A stretch of DNA of 64,000 nucleotides from an uncultured Acetatifactor sp. (GTDB lineage Bacteria > Bacillota > Clostridia > Lachnospirales > Lachnospiraceae), in the NCBI GenBank assembly GCA_934402315.1, contig CAKRTS010000010.1, positions 47,652 to 111,651 on the forward strand. Direction: 5' to 3'. Positions 8,621 through 16,754 of the stretch are shown here, one piece after another (position 1 is the stretch's first letter; the number at the start of each line of letters is the position of its first letter). A program made the translations under genes and the position numbers. A model generated the notes under the pieces. That model did no database searches and was not told the origin of the DNA. It saw nothing but the letters and a program-made list of their open reading frames with translations.

Positions 8621-9802
8621 TCAGCTCCTCTTCGCAAGAAGTTTCCGGTAGGACAGCTCGATTGCAAAGGCCCCCAGCGGCGCGGTAATCAAAATTGCGA
8701 GAATCGCCACGGCAAGCACGATATTTCCGCAGCCCAGCCCAAGCGCCAGCGGGATTCCGCCGATCGCAGCCTGAACCGTAGCCTTTGGCAGATAGCCGAA
8801 GACGCAGAAGAGCCGTTCCCGGGCATTCAGCTTCGTACCGATCAGGCAGACGAGAACGCCTGTCGTCCTGAATGCCAATGCGCCAAGGATTAAGAGTACT
8901 GCCTTGATTCCGGCGGATTGCACATAGGAGAGGTCAACGATCGCGCCGACCAGCACAAACAGCATTACCTCCGCACCCACCCATAGCTTATTGAATTTCA
9001 GCGACAGTCTTGCCGCCACCTCCGGGCGCTGTCTCTGGAGCCCGACACCGATGAACATGATTGCGATCAGCGCGGAAAAGGTAATCGGAATGGAGATCCT
9101 GTCCTCTATTGTGACAAGGATAAAGGAAATGCTTAGATAAATCAGCACCTTGATCGTATCCCGGACATGGACTTTGCGGAAAAATACCGCAAGGGTAATG
9201 CCGATCGCCAGTCCTATCCCGATTCCCAGAACGATTGAGACCGGAATATTGACAAAGCTCATCACCGAGACTTCGTCTCCCTGTGCAAGCGAGGTAAATG
9301 CCGTGAACATGACGATGACAAAGACATCATCCACCGATGCCCCGGCAAGGATCAGCTGGGGAATGCTCTTTTCCGTTCCGTAGCCCTCCTCCATCACGCG
9401 GATCATCTTCGGCACAATCACCGCCGGGGAAACTGCACCGACGACCGCTCCCATGATTGCCGCATCAAGTCTGCTCACTCCTACCAGCAGCGGCGCAAGC
9501 AGCACCATCCCGACGATCTCGAAGGTCGCCGGTACGAAGCACATCAGTACGGCAGGTCTTCCCACCTTCTTCAGATCATCGATTTTCAACGTCAGTCCGG
9601 CACGGGTCAGAATGATAATGAGTGCAATTTTGCGCAATTCGGACGAAATCGTCAGTATAGAATCGTCTATCAGGTTCAGCAGCTGCGGCCCCAGCAGGAT
9701 TCCCGTCAGAATCATCCCCGTCAGCGCAGGCAGCTTGCATTTCGAGCACAACCACCCCATAGACATCCCCACCAGCAAGATCAAAGCAATACTGAGTAAC
9801 AT
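8621..9802 (-). CDS. Cation:proton antiporter under a fluoride riboswitch
   Basis: 393-residue membrane protein of the monovalent cation:proton antiporter (CPA) superfamily, with about 11-13 membrane spans and a conserved acidic core motif ASVDDVFVIV. It would exchange Na+/K+ or related ions for protons. ATG at 9802 has GAGG 6-7 nt upstream inside the sequence ATGAGG; ATG at 9814 has no Shine-Dalgarno. Its leader contains a fluoride aptamer with terminator, so a role in coping with fluoride or the linked ion stress is inferred. The NUDIX gene follows. Confidence 0.88.
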   Translation of the reverse strand: MLLSIALILLVGMSMGWLCSKCKLPALTGMILTGILLGPQLLNLIDDSILTISSELRKIALIIILTRAGLTLKIDDLKKVGRPAVLMCFVPATFEIVGMVLLAPLLVGVSRLDAAIMGAVVGAVSPAVIVPKMIRVMEEGYGTEKSIPQLILAGASVDDVFVIVMFTAFTSLAQGDEVSVMSFVNIPVSIVLGIGIGLAIGITLAVFFRKVHVRDTIKVLIYLSISFILVTIEDRISIPITFSALIAIMFIGVGLQRQRPEVAARLSLKFNKLWVGAEVMLFVLVGAIVDLSYVQSAGIKAVLLILGALAFRTTGVLVCLIGTKLNARERLFCVFGYLPKATVQAAIGGIPLALGLGCGNIVLAVAILAILITAPLGAFAIELSYRKLLAKRS

Positions 9803-9843
9803 TTTTTTCCTCATTTCTGCGCACGTTTTTTGCGCATATCGAG

Positions 9844-9901
9844 TTTGTGTCAAGTGCGCGCAGACACAAATCTCGTGATTGAAAAATTGTATTTTTCAAT
9901 C
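9844..9901. repeat. Two inverted repeats near the antiporter start
   Basis: GATTGAAAAA / TTTTTCAATC (9877-9901) and TTTGTGTC / GACACAAA (9844-9870) are perfect stems. They lie between a strong AAGGAGGAG (9904-9914, reverse strand) and the antiporter start. No T tract follows, so they look like translation-control or RNA-stability structures and not terminators. Confidence 0.55.
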
Positions 9902-9935
9902 TTCTCTCCTCCTTATTTTTCTGCAGAAGGACATT

Positions 9936-9977
9936 AAAAAAACTGACACCTTCTGCGTATTTTGCAGAAGTCATCAG
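9936..9977 (-). terminator. Riboswitch expression-platform terminator
   Basis: On the reverse strand CTTCTGC (9964-9970) pairs with GCAGAAG (9950-9956), extended by CTGA / TCAG, followed by seven T (9936-9942). CTTC of the 5' arm is also needed for the aptamer pseudoknot. Ligand binding should therefore block terminator formation and turn the gene on. Confidence 0.82.
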
Positions 9978-10020
9978 CTTAAAAGCGGTTCAGGTCATCC
10001 CTTGGGAGAACTTCATTCCC
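9962..10020 (-). ncRNA. Fluoride riboswitch (crcB motif)
   Basis: The reverse-strand RNA shows the crcB architecture. A short hairpin GGGA...UCCC (10004-10020) has loop AUGAAGUUC. A second hairpin GCUU-UU-AAGC (9976-9985) is followed by UGAUGA and CUUCUGC. GAAG in the first loop pairs with CUUC near the 3' end, as in the known fluoride aptamer pseudoknot. The tail UGAUGACUUCUGC is nearly identical in layout to the Thermotoga petrophila aptamer. The linker between the hairpins is longer than in that reference. It lies between a promoter and the antiporter. Confidence 0.85.
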
Positions 10021-10029
10021 ATCTGTGAG

Positions 10030-10058
10030 TATATACTCTCCCGTTCGGGGGAAGTCAA
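10030..10058 (-). promoter_or_regulatory. Promoter of the riboswitch-antiporter-NUDIX transcript
   Basis: On the reverse strand, -35 TTGACT (10053-10058) and -10 TATATA (10030-10035) are 17 bp apart. Transcription would start a few bases before the aptamer. Confidence 0.7.
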
Positions 10059-10112
10059 GGAAATTTTGACTGTGCCCGCACGGCTGATGTGTCGCTGCCG
10101 CCTACTCCCAGA

Positions 10113-10887
10113 TCACATTGTACTCTTTTCCAGCCTGTACTGCCGGGGCGAGAGCGCATATTCCCGCTTGAAGGCGGCTGCAAACTTACTCTGGTTCTGA
10201 TACCCCACCTTCTCCGCCACCTCCAGCACGGACATTCCGGTATCCGCCAGAAGCCCGGCTGCCTTTTCCATGCGGAGCCGGTTCATATAGTCGGATATAT
10301 TTCTGCCATACACCCCGCGAAAATAATTTTTCAGGCTGCTCTCACTTATGGAATATCGCCCTGCCAGCTCCTTTGCAGAATAATGCACCGCCAGATCAGC
10401 TGTCAGAATCTCCCGCACTGCCTTGGCAATACTTGTCGGACAACTCTTCCATATTGATTTCAAAATGCTCCGACAGAAAGGTACTTTGCTTCACCGCCTC
10501 CATGTCCACAAAAATCTCGATGCCGTTATAATTCCGCTCCGGATATATGTAACTGTTCCTCGCATAGCTTTCACTTAGCGAGAACTGATTTTCCGTGACA
10601 TATACATAGCTGTCATTATTGAGATGAAGCTCGCATCTGCCCGAAACGCAGTAATTAACAGTAAAAGGCCCTCTGTCTGACGACAGCATCCCAAACAGAT
10701 CCGGCGCGGGCCAGCTTCCCGATTGGATTTTAATAAAAGCAAGGGTAACTCCCGGAAAGACCGGTACAAACACCATGCAGCCGTTATCATGACCTCTGCG
10801 ATACTTCAGTTCCGCATATTCGCCGTGGTCAACCGTCTGAATTCCCTCAAGCTCACTGCATTTTTCAAGAAGCTGTTTCATTACCAT
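10113..10887 (-). pseudogene. AraC-family regulator, frameshifted and internally deleted
   Basis: Residues encoded from 10887 to about 10425 form the N-terminal part of an AraC regulator (a sensing beta-domain ending FEINMEELSDKYCQ). A second frame, about 10430 to 10113, holds an intact AraC helix-turn-helix pair (YSAKELAGRYSISESSLK; EVAEKVGYQNQSKFAAAF). The two frames meet near 10430, and roughly 60-70 residues usually found between these domains are missing. It is divergent from the ECF operon and was probably its regulator. An active C-terminal fragment is possible but unproven. Confidence 0.75.
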
Positions 10888-11039
10888 ACTCTAAATTCTC
10901 CATTTACATAATTGTCCGATCCCGCCGTTCTGTGGCCGAACTGTCACATACCATAGTAACACATTTGTCACAAAATATGTTGCTATTTGGAGTGAAATTG
11001 TCAAAACGAGGTAGAAGCCATTTGCGGTGTAATGCTATT

Positions 11040-11064
11040 CTAACCGTTGTTAGCATGTGCTAAC
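11040..11064. promoter_or_regulatory. TTAG-type palindromes upstream of the ECF operon
   Basis: GTTAGCATGTGCTAAC (11049-11064) is a perfect palindrome with 7-bp arms. It overlaps CTAAC-N4-GTTAG (11040-11053). TTAG/CTAA dyads are typical of DtxR/IdeR-like metalloregulator sites, so metal control is a possibility. The ECF start codon is 27 bp downstream. Confidence 0.55.
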
Positions 11065-11090
11065 TACTATTGTAATCAGGAGGTTTTATC

Positions 11091-11675
11091 ATGAATAACA
11101 AAATTCAGGCAAAGGACTTAATCAATGTCGGATTATTTACCGTGATCTATTTTGTGCTGGGCTGCTGCGTGGCGATCCCTATCGGAATGGTTCCGGTATT
11201 TCTTCCGATCCTCGGCACACTCTGGGTCATCCTCACGGGAATTCCCTTTATGCTGTTTCTTACCAGGGTCAAAACGTTCGGCATGGTGACACTGATGGCT
11301 GTTCTCAGCGGTCTACTCATGGGTCTTACCGGAATGGGCTTTTTCGGCGTTCCCTGTGGGCTTGTGTTCGGCCTGCTGGGCGATCTCATCATTAAATCCG
11401 GCGAATATAAGAGCATCAAAAAGGGCATTCTCGGCTATGCGGTATTCAGCCTGTGGATGGTCGGTACCTACATTCCTATGTATTTCATGGCGGAACAGTC
11501 CAGAGCTGACTTTGCGAGCCAGTTCAGCGAAGAGTACGCCGATAGGGTTATGTCCGTCATGCCCATGTGGAGCTTTATCCTCGTGGCGGCAAGTATCTTC
11601 GTGTTTGCCATCGTCGGCGGTCTGATCGGAAAGACACTGCTTAAGAAACATTTCAAGAAAGCGGGTATCGCTTAA
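11091..11675 (+). CDS. ECF transporter S component, MptD / Trep_Strep family
   Basis: 194-residue membrane protein with about five to six hydrophobic segments, resembling the MptD (Trep_Strep) family of putative ECF substrate-binding subunits. It would select the substrate and pass it through the T component using an ATPase pair. AGGAGG lies 8 nt before the ATG. The stop overlaps the next start (TAATG), so the two are translationally coupled. The substrate is unknown; TTAG palindromes upstream suggest a metal or chelate link, as inference only. Confidence 0.85.
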   Translation: MNNKIQAKDLINVGLFTVIYFVLGCCVAIPIGMVPVFLPILGTLWVILTGIPFMLFLTRVKTFGMVTLMAVLSGLLMGLTGMGFFGVPCGLVFGLLGDLIIKSGEYKSIKKGILGYAVFSLWMVGTYIPMYFMAEQSRADFASQFSEEYADRVMSVMPMWSFILVAASIFVFAIVGGLIGKTLLKKHFKKAGIA

Positions 11676-12406
11676 TGGCGCTCAATTTTTTTACATACAA
11701 CGGCAGGCGCAGACAGTTGCTGCTTGACCCGCGGACAAAGCTTTTGCTTCTTGTTGTCGTCTCCTCGCTTATGCTGGGAGGCGGCAGCACAGGCATGATG
11801 AAATGGTGCAGGTTCATGCTAAGCCTGCTGCCGATTGTCCTGTTTCTCATTGAACGTCATTTCAAAACTGCCTGTAAATACTTTGCTTTCTACATCCTGT
11901 GCTTTATCGTTGAACAGCTTACTGTGAACTATCTGACCGGAACAATATCCTTTCTTCTGCTGGCTGTCTGCTCCATAATGACAAAGTTCGCTCCCGGGAT
12001 CATGATGGGGGCATTCTTTTTGTCGACCACCACCGTGAGTGAGTTTATTGCTGCGATGGAGCGGATGCATGTTTCGGAGAAAATTACCATTCCGCTTGCA
12101 GTCATTTTCCGGTTTTTTCCGACAATCGGCGAGGAATATCATGCCATTTCGGATGCCATGAGGATGCGCCAGATCCGTCTCAGTAAGAGGGGGCTGTGGT
12201 CAATGGTTGAATACCGGATTATGCCGCTGATGATTTCAATGGTAAAAATCGGCGACGAACTCTCGGCAGCGGCTCTGACACGCGGGCTCGGCGCCCCGGT
12301 AAAACGCACAAATATCTGTGATATAGGCTTTCATGCTCAGGATCTGATTGCATTTTTCCTATGTCTGGCAGGCATCACAATATTCATCGTCCAGCGCTTC
12401 ATATAG
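11675..12406 (+). CDS. ECF transporter T component (CbiQ/EcfT family)
   Basis: 243-residue membrane scaffold of an ECF transporter with about five hydrophobic segments. DPRTKLLLL near the N-terminus and the cytoplasmic Ala-Arg-Gly-type coupling motifs (SDAMRMRQI and AAALTRGLGAP) that contact the ATPases are present. Coupled by TAATG to the S component. Expected to need two ATPase domains; the only one nearby is truncated. Confidence 0.9.
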   Translation: MALNFFTYNGRRRQLLLDPRTKLLLLVVVSSLMLGGGSTGMMKWCRFMLSLLPIVLFLIERHFKTACKYFAFYILCFIVEQLTVNYLTGTISFLLLAVCSIMTKFAPGIMMGAFFLSTTTVSEFIAAMERMHVSEKITIPLAVIFRFFPTIGEEYHAISDAMRMRQIRLSKRGLWSMVEYRIMPLMISMVKIGDELSAAALTRGLGAPVKRTNICDIGFHAQDLIAFFLCLAGITIFIVQRFI

Positions 12407-12455
12407 CTTTAGGGTGTTAATTACTGTTAAATTTATTGAAACAATGGTGGATAAA

Positions 12456-12812
12456 ATGATAGAAATCAAGAATGTAAGCTATTCCTATACCGGTGAAGAA
12501 AATTGCATTAACAACATCAGCCTGACGATTCCCGACGGTCAGGTCACTGTCCTATGCGGTGAAAGCGGCTGCGGCAAAACGACGGTTACAAGGCTGATTA
12601 ACGGCCTCATTCCGCATTACTACGAGGGAAAGCTCTCCGGTAACGTCGATGTGAATGGCAAGGGTACGACCGCAACTCCACTGTATGAAATCTCTCACAG
12701 CGTTGGAAGCGTCTTCCAGAATCCCCGCTCACAGTTTTTTAACGTTGACACCACCAGTGAAATTACCTTCGGATGTGAAAACCTTGGAATGAAGCCCGAA
12801 GTGAATGAACTA
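12456..12812 (+). pseudogene. ECF transporter ATPase, truncated by insertion element
   Basis: The first ~120 residues of an ABC ATPase: Walker A is GESGCGKTT and the Q-loop is VFQNPRSQFF. After EVNEL the frame enters the IS200/IS605-type end and stops at 12848. The signature motif, Walker B and the second ATPase half are missing and are not found on the other side of the element. ATG 12456 (after GGTGG) or 12444 could be the start. Without these parts it cannot hydrolyse ATP. Confidence 0.85.
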
Positions 12813-13402
12813 CCCCGGGGCAAGCCCTCAAGCATTTTTCGCGCCTAAAGCAATCCCGACAAACTCATTTGTCCCTCAATATAGTCCACTCTGTACATTT
12901 TGTTATACTCATCACCTTGGTTTTTTACACAATTTGCTATCACTTTCTCATTTCCATGTTCACTCACTGTTGCAACATAGAATCCATCTGACCAGAATTC
13001 TCCTCCCCACAACTTCTTTTTGACTTCCGGACATTTCGCAAACACTTCTTTTGCCGTTATGCTCTTCACAATTCTGACAATTTGTGTTGGACTATATCTT
13101 GGCACTGACTGTATTAGAAAATGTACATGATCTTTGTCTGTCCCAATCTCCAGAAAATATATCTCGTATCTCTTGGAAATTTCAACACACGTTTCCTTTA
13201 TAATTTTGTCTACATTCTCATCTATAACTACACGCCTGTATTTGGCTGGAAACACAAAATGATACATAAGATTTGACACATTGTGCGATTTGTGAATACT
13301 TTCGCTCATCGACACATCTCCCTTCGTGTCTTATTGTATCACCATGTTATAGTTAAATAAAGTTTGTTACGCGGCAAGCCGCGGGGAATTATACCCACTT
13401 TG
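12808..13402 (-). mobile_element. IS200/IS605-type insertion element
   Basis: Compact element with a single Y1-type transposase and no TnpB. Both edges hold short palindromes with a shared core GGCAAGCC: GGGGCAAGCCC near 12818-12828 and GCGGCAAGCCGC near 13371-13382. Such end hairpins are what HUH transposases recognise. Edges are estimated to within ~15 bp from the break in the ATPase gene and from the hairpins. No target duplication is expected for this family. Confidence 0.75.
12845..13309 (-). CDS. tnpA: IS200/IS605 family Y1 transposase with catalytic Tyr changed to Cys
   Basis: 154-residue HUH single-strand transposase. The metal-binding HVH motif is present (DKDHVHFLIQ), as are the LWGGEFW and FYVATVSEHGN blocks. 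In this family the C-terminal helix carries the nucleophilic Tyr in a pattern like KYIKNQG; here the aligned residue reads ANCVKNQG, a TGT codon where Tyr would be TAT or TAC. The copy is probably unable to cut DNA. GGGAG lies 8 nt before ATG 13309. Confidence 0.85.
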   Translation of the reverse strand: MSESIHKSHNVSNLMYHFVFPAKYRRVVIDENVDKIIKETCVEISKRYEIYFLEIGTDKDHVHFLIQSVPRYSPTQIVRIVKSITAKEVFAKCPEVKKKLWGGEFWSDGFYVATVSEHGNEKVIANCVKNQGDEYNKMYRVDYIEGQMSLSGLL

Positions 13403-13475
13403 CATTAAAATAACGTTTTATCCCATATGAATAACAGTTCAGTCTTAGAACACCAGACACGGCATATGGATGTTG

Positions 13476-13712
13476 CTACCGCATATCCTTCCCCATTTCC
13501 TTGAGTTGGGCGAGCAGCTCCAGATCCGCCTGCTGAATCTTGATATTGGCGGTGACAGGTTCCTCACCGGGGCGGGTCACGGTAATCTCCATGACAGTTC
13601 CTTCTTCAATGGGTCTGGAAAAAACCGCTTTGATAAAAGCGACAAACTTGGGATGATTTTTCTCGAACTGCGCCTTTGCGCTCATGATTTTGATGATAGA
13701 TGCCGGATTCAT
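13476..13712 (-). CDS. Small conserved-looking cytoplasmic protein of unknown function
   Basis: 78 residues, soluble, with a basic helical N-terminus and a hydrophilic C-terminus ending LEEL-like repeats (ADLELLAQLKEMGK). GGAGG is 7-8 nt before ATG 13712, a good start. I do not recognise a named domain. It lies alone between the insertion element and an acetyltransferase. Confidence 0.7.
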   Translation of the reverse strand: MNPASIIKIMSAKAQFEKNHPKFVAFIKAVFSRPIEEGTVMEITVTRPGEEPVTANIKIQQADLELLAQLKEMGKDMR

Positions 13713-13797
13713 ATATTGTCCTCCCTGAGTGTATTTGTATTTCACCTAAATGTAATTATACATTCAGTATACCCACCCACGGAGGACAATGCAATGC

Positions 13798-14547
13798 TTA
13801 TTTGCTCAGAATTTTCTGCACGGAGGGCACGTCCAGCAGATTTACCGTAATAAATTTTCCCTTGTAGAAGGCTCCCCAGTTATTGAACGCACAGGGCAGC
13901 TCCTTTGCCTCCTGCAGACTGCCGACCCTGTTGAAAGAGGCTGTTACGCCATTTGCCGCACAGTATTCCCTGATGTCCTCAAGTCTCTGATAAATGTAGG
14001 GGCACTGCATATCATAGTAGATTGTCAGTTCTTCATTGTCAATCACACTCTTCCTCGCCGCCGGCGTGAACTGCGGCTTCGTCCCGTCAAAGGAAAGCGC
14101 CAACAGCCTATAGCCCGCCTCCGTCGAGTCCACGACCTCAAAGCCATACTTCTCCGCAAAAGCCTGATTGGACAGCCAGAGCTTCTGCCTGTCCGAGCCG
14201 AGCATACAGACGCCCGATTTTCCCTTCGCCTTTGCGTCCTCCAGGCAATATTCCATCAATGCCTTTCCGTACCCGCTTCCCTTCGGACTGCCGGAGACCC
14301 ACAGGCAGTATATGTAAATATAATTGTCCCCGACAATGGGCACCCACGCCGTTTCAAGAGGTGCATATTCTATAAAAACACAGCCCTTAATGTCCAGCTT
14401 TCTGAAGACGTGTCCTTCTTTCAGACGCTCCGCGACCCACTCGCGTTTCGCCTCAATTCCCGGATTTTTCGTCCGGCTGCGGATCAGACAGCATAAATGC
14501 TCGTCCGCTATATTCTCTGTTGTCAGATTCTTAAATTCATAATCCAT
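13798..14547 (-). CDS. GNAT acetyltransferase with YoaP-like C-terminal domain
   Basis: 249 residues. Residues ~15-150 are a GNAT fold with an acetyl-CoA loop (SPKGSGYGKALMEY). The C-terminal ~90 residues (YYDMQCPYIYQRLEDIREYC onward) resemble the YoaP domain, thioredoxin-like with a CP motif. The acceptor is unknown. Start 14547 has GGGGGA upstream. It follows the AraC/GyrI-like gene on the same strand after 59 nt. Confidence 0.8.
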   Translation of the reverse strand: MDYEFKNLTTENIADEHLCCLIRSRTKNPGIEAKREWVAERLKEGHVFRKLDIKGCVFIEYAPLETAWVPIVGDNYIYIYCLWVSGSPKGSGYGKALMEYCLEDAKAKGKSGVCMLGSDRQKLWLSNQAFAEKYGFEVVDSTEAGYRLLALSFDGTKPQFTPAARKSVIDNEELTIYYDMQCPYIYQRLEDIREYCAANGVTASFNRVGSLQEAKELPCAFNNWGAFYKGKFITVNLLDVPSVQKILSK

Positions 14548-14606
14548 CTTATGATCCCCCTTCCGTCCTTTACAGCATAGACCGAAGGGAAAATGTCCGC
14601 TTGATT

Positions 14607-15587
14607 TTACTTGCTCTCCTGCGCTCTGCGCACAGGTCTGACATATTTAAAATACTGTTCGGGATTATAGAAAAAATACATGATCCGTCCAGGCGATGTA
14701 TCCAGACGGTACTCTGTCGACGAATAATCAAAATCACGCATCGCGTCCTCTATCTTTGCCTCAACGCTCCGGTTTTCCTGTTCATAGTCAAACGGCCCAT
14801 GTTCAAAAACAATATACTCCGCCTCGGGTACCTCCAGAAGCTGCATCTGCGGCGGAAGCTCTCCCCGATAATCAGCAGGAAGCCGTGCTCCCCAGCATTC
14901 TATGCGAGGTATCCCCCAATCGCAGAGCCGTCCTGCCGGATCATTGATATATGCCATGATCTGCCCTCCGGCACAGTTTGGCTCGGACCCTCCGACGTCA
15001 TCCAGCTTGCCCTTCACACTGTCCAACAGTCCGCAGATCGTCTCATAGTCCTGACCCGGAATGCAATTCTGTCTCTGCCAGAAATCCCAGTACCCGTTGC
15101 TCTCGTAATTTCTGATATGAAGGAATTTATGCGCCGGAATGGTTATGAAGTACACCTTGACACCCTCTGCCGATCTGACCATGCCAATCTCGCCAAGTCC
15201 CAGAAAATATCTGTCGAAGGGTGTAATCTTTGTGCGCAGCACCAACGGCTTCGGATGTCTGCGGTACTCGCTCGGCGACATGCCGTAGGCGGACTGAAAG
15301 GCTCTGGTAAACGCCTCATGGGTGGAAAACCCATAATCGAGCGCAATATCCAGAACCCTCCTGTCGGTGTCCCTGATCTCCTTCAGGGCAAATGCCAGTT
15401 TTCGATTTCTCAGATACTCTTTAAATTGCATGCCGGAAATTTCCCTGAATTTCCTTGTCATGTGGAATTCAGAATAGCCCAGTCCGGCAGAAAGCGTCTG
15501 CAGGGTCAACTCTTCATTCCTGTGCTCCCGGATCCCCCGGTCGATTTCATCCACGACTGTCTGAATCTGTCTCTGCCATTCGTACAT
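14607..15587 (-). CDS. AraC-family regulator with GyrI-like effector domain
   Basis: 326 residues. Residues ~15-110 form an AraC double helix-turn-helix at the N-terminus (LQTLSAGLGYSEFHMTRKF; ALDYGFSTHEAFTRAFQ). The C-terminal ~200 residues form a GyrI/effector-binding-like domain that binds small hydrophobic ligands in this group. ATG 15587 has AGGAG 8 nt upstream and is preferred over the alternative at 15608. Target genes are unknown; the acetyltransferase downstream is one candidate. Confidence 0.85.
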   Translation of the reverse strand: MYEWQRQIQTVVDEIDRGIREHRNEELTLQTLSAGLGYSEFHMTRKFREISGMQFKEYLRNRKLAFALKEIRDTDRRVLDIALDYGFSTHEAFTRAFQSAYGMSPSEYRRHPKPLVLRTKITPFDRYFLGLGEIGMVRSAEGVKVYFITIPAHKFLHIRNYESNGYWDFWQRQNCIPGQDYETICGLLDSVKGKLDDVGGSEPNCAGGQIMAYINDPAGRLCDWGIPRIECWGARLPADYRGELPPQMQLLEVPEAEYIVFEHGPFDYEQENRSVEAKIEDAMRDFDYSSTEYRLDTSPGRIMYFFYNPEQYFKYVRPVRRAQESK

Positions 15588-15754
15588 TGGGCTTCTCCTC
15601 TGTGACATTACCTGCTATATGTCCCATTATGAACGAATGGTCTGCATGAAGCAACCGGATTTTCTCAAATTTTCAGACTTTCCCATTCACTGTAGCAATA
15701 ACTTAAATCCATGTAATAGTAACATTTCGCTATATAAAACAAGGGTAAAAGAGC

Positions 15755-15760
15755 TATAAT
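15755..15760 (+). promoter_or_regulatory. Putative -10 element of the alpha-galactoside operon
   Basis: A perfect TATAAT lies 33 bp before the GTG start of the AraC gene. No good -35 is seen at 16-18 bp, which fits a promoter that needs an activator such as the AraC protein. Confidence 0.5.
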
Positions 15761-15792
15761 GAAATTACAAGCAGGAAGCGGAGGAGATATCT

Positions 15793-16704
15793 GTGAAGCT
15801 GAAATCCGGATTGTACGAAACAGACAAGTACCGATGCCTCGGAAATCTGAATAATGACAGCGTGGATCTCAGGCTCATTTACTGTGGTTATGAGGACTGC
15901 GCACCGGGACACAGATACGGTCCCAACAAGCGGTCTGCCTACCTCATTCATGTCATTTTACAGGGCAAGGGCAAGCTGGAGATCAACGGTGAAACCCATT
16001 ATTTGCAGGAGGGTGACGCCTTTGCGCTCCGCCCGAAGGAAGAGGCATGGTATGAGGCGGACCACGGGTATCCATGGACCTACATATGGGTCGGCTTTCT
16101 CGGGATGAAGGCGGAGGAATGCATGGTAAATTCCGGTTTTGACAACGGGATTCATATTATCCATAACATTAACCATACATTGCTTCAGGACTACATCACA
16201 GAGATGATTAAGACCCATAAGCTGTCGTACAGCAACAGTCTCCGGCGTTGCGCGTATCTCCAGATGTTTTTTGCTGAACTGATCGACCAGTATTCGGATC
16301 ACATCCCAAAGTACGAAACGGTCGAAAATACTCCCGGCGCGGAGCAGGTAAAGCGCCTCATGGCATATTTGGCTGATAATTACAAGAACCAGATCCGGAT
16401 TGCAGAGCTGGCAGACAGCATGGGGGTCAACAGAAGCTATCTGTCCAACAATTTCCGGCGCATTGTGGGGATGTCGCCCACAGAGTACCTGATACAGATC
16501 CGGATGGAGAAGGCAAAGTCTCTGCTCACAAAGACCAACCTTTCCATCAGCCAGATTGCGTCAGAGGTAGGCTATACCGACCAGCTGAACTTCTCAAGAA
16601 TGTTCCGGCAGCGCTTCGGCGAGAGTCCAAAGCAGTATCGGGGTAATATCGAAAAACTGGATATTGTTGAAGAGAAGGTCGATGCTCCTGACGCTTTTTT
16701 ATAG
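15793..16704 (+). CDS. AraC-family activator of the alpha-galactoside operon
   Basis: 303 residues. The N-terminal cupin (AraC_binding; LIHVILQGKGKLEING) binds a sugar. The C-terminus carries two helix-turn-helix motifs (IRIAELADSMGVNRSYLSNNF; ISQIASEVGYTDQLNFSRMF). The start is GTG with GGAGGAG 6-7 nt upstream. It is the first gene of a five-gene operon, 50 bp before the binding protein. MsmR/RafR-type control by alpha-galactosides such as raffinose or melibiose is inferred from position. Confidence 0.9.
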   Translation: MKLKSGLYETDKYRCLGNLNNDSVDLRLIYCGYEDCAPGHRYGPNKRSAYLIHVILQGKGKLEINGETHYLQEGDAFALRPKEEAWYEADHGYPWTYIWVGFLGMKAEECMVNSGFDNGIHIIHNINHTLLQDYITEMIKTHKLSYSNSLRRCAYLQMFFAELIDQYSDHIPKYETVENTPGAEQVKRLMAYLADNYKNQIRIAELADSMGVNRSYLSNNFRRIVGMSPTEYLIQIRMEKAKSLLTKTNLSISQIASEVGYTDQLNFSRMFRQRFGESPKQYRGNIEKLDIVEEKVDAPDAFL

Positions 16705-16754
16705 GACATGTGCTTTCTCAGGGCAACTATCAAATGATGAATGGAGGGTTTTCT

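Noticed and set aside
9576..9974. 132-codon reverse frame overlapping the antiporter start
   Set aside because: Its first part covers the riboswitch terminator and the rest is out of frame with the antiporter; kept only as a possible leader peptide finding.
14601..15605. 334-codon + strand frame opposite the AraC/GyrI-like gene
   Set aside because: Shadow of a clear regulator with two helix-turn-helix motifs.
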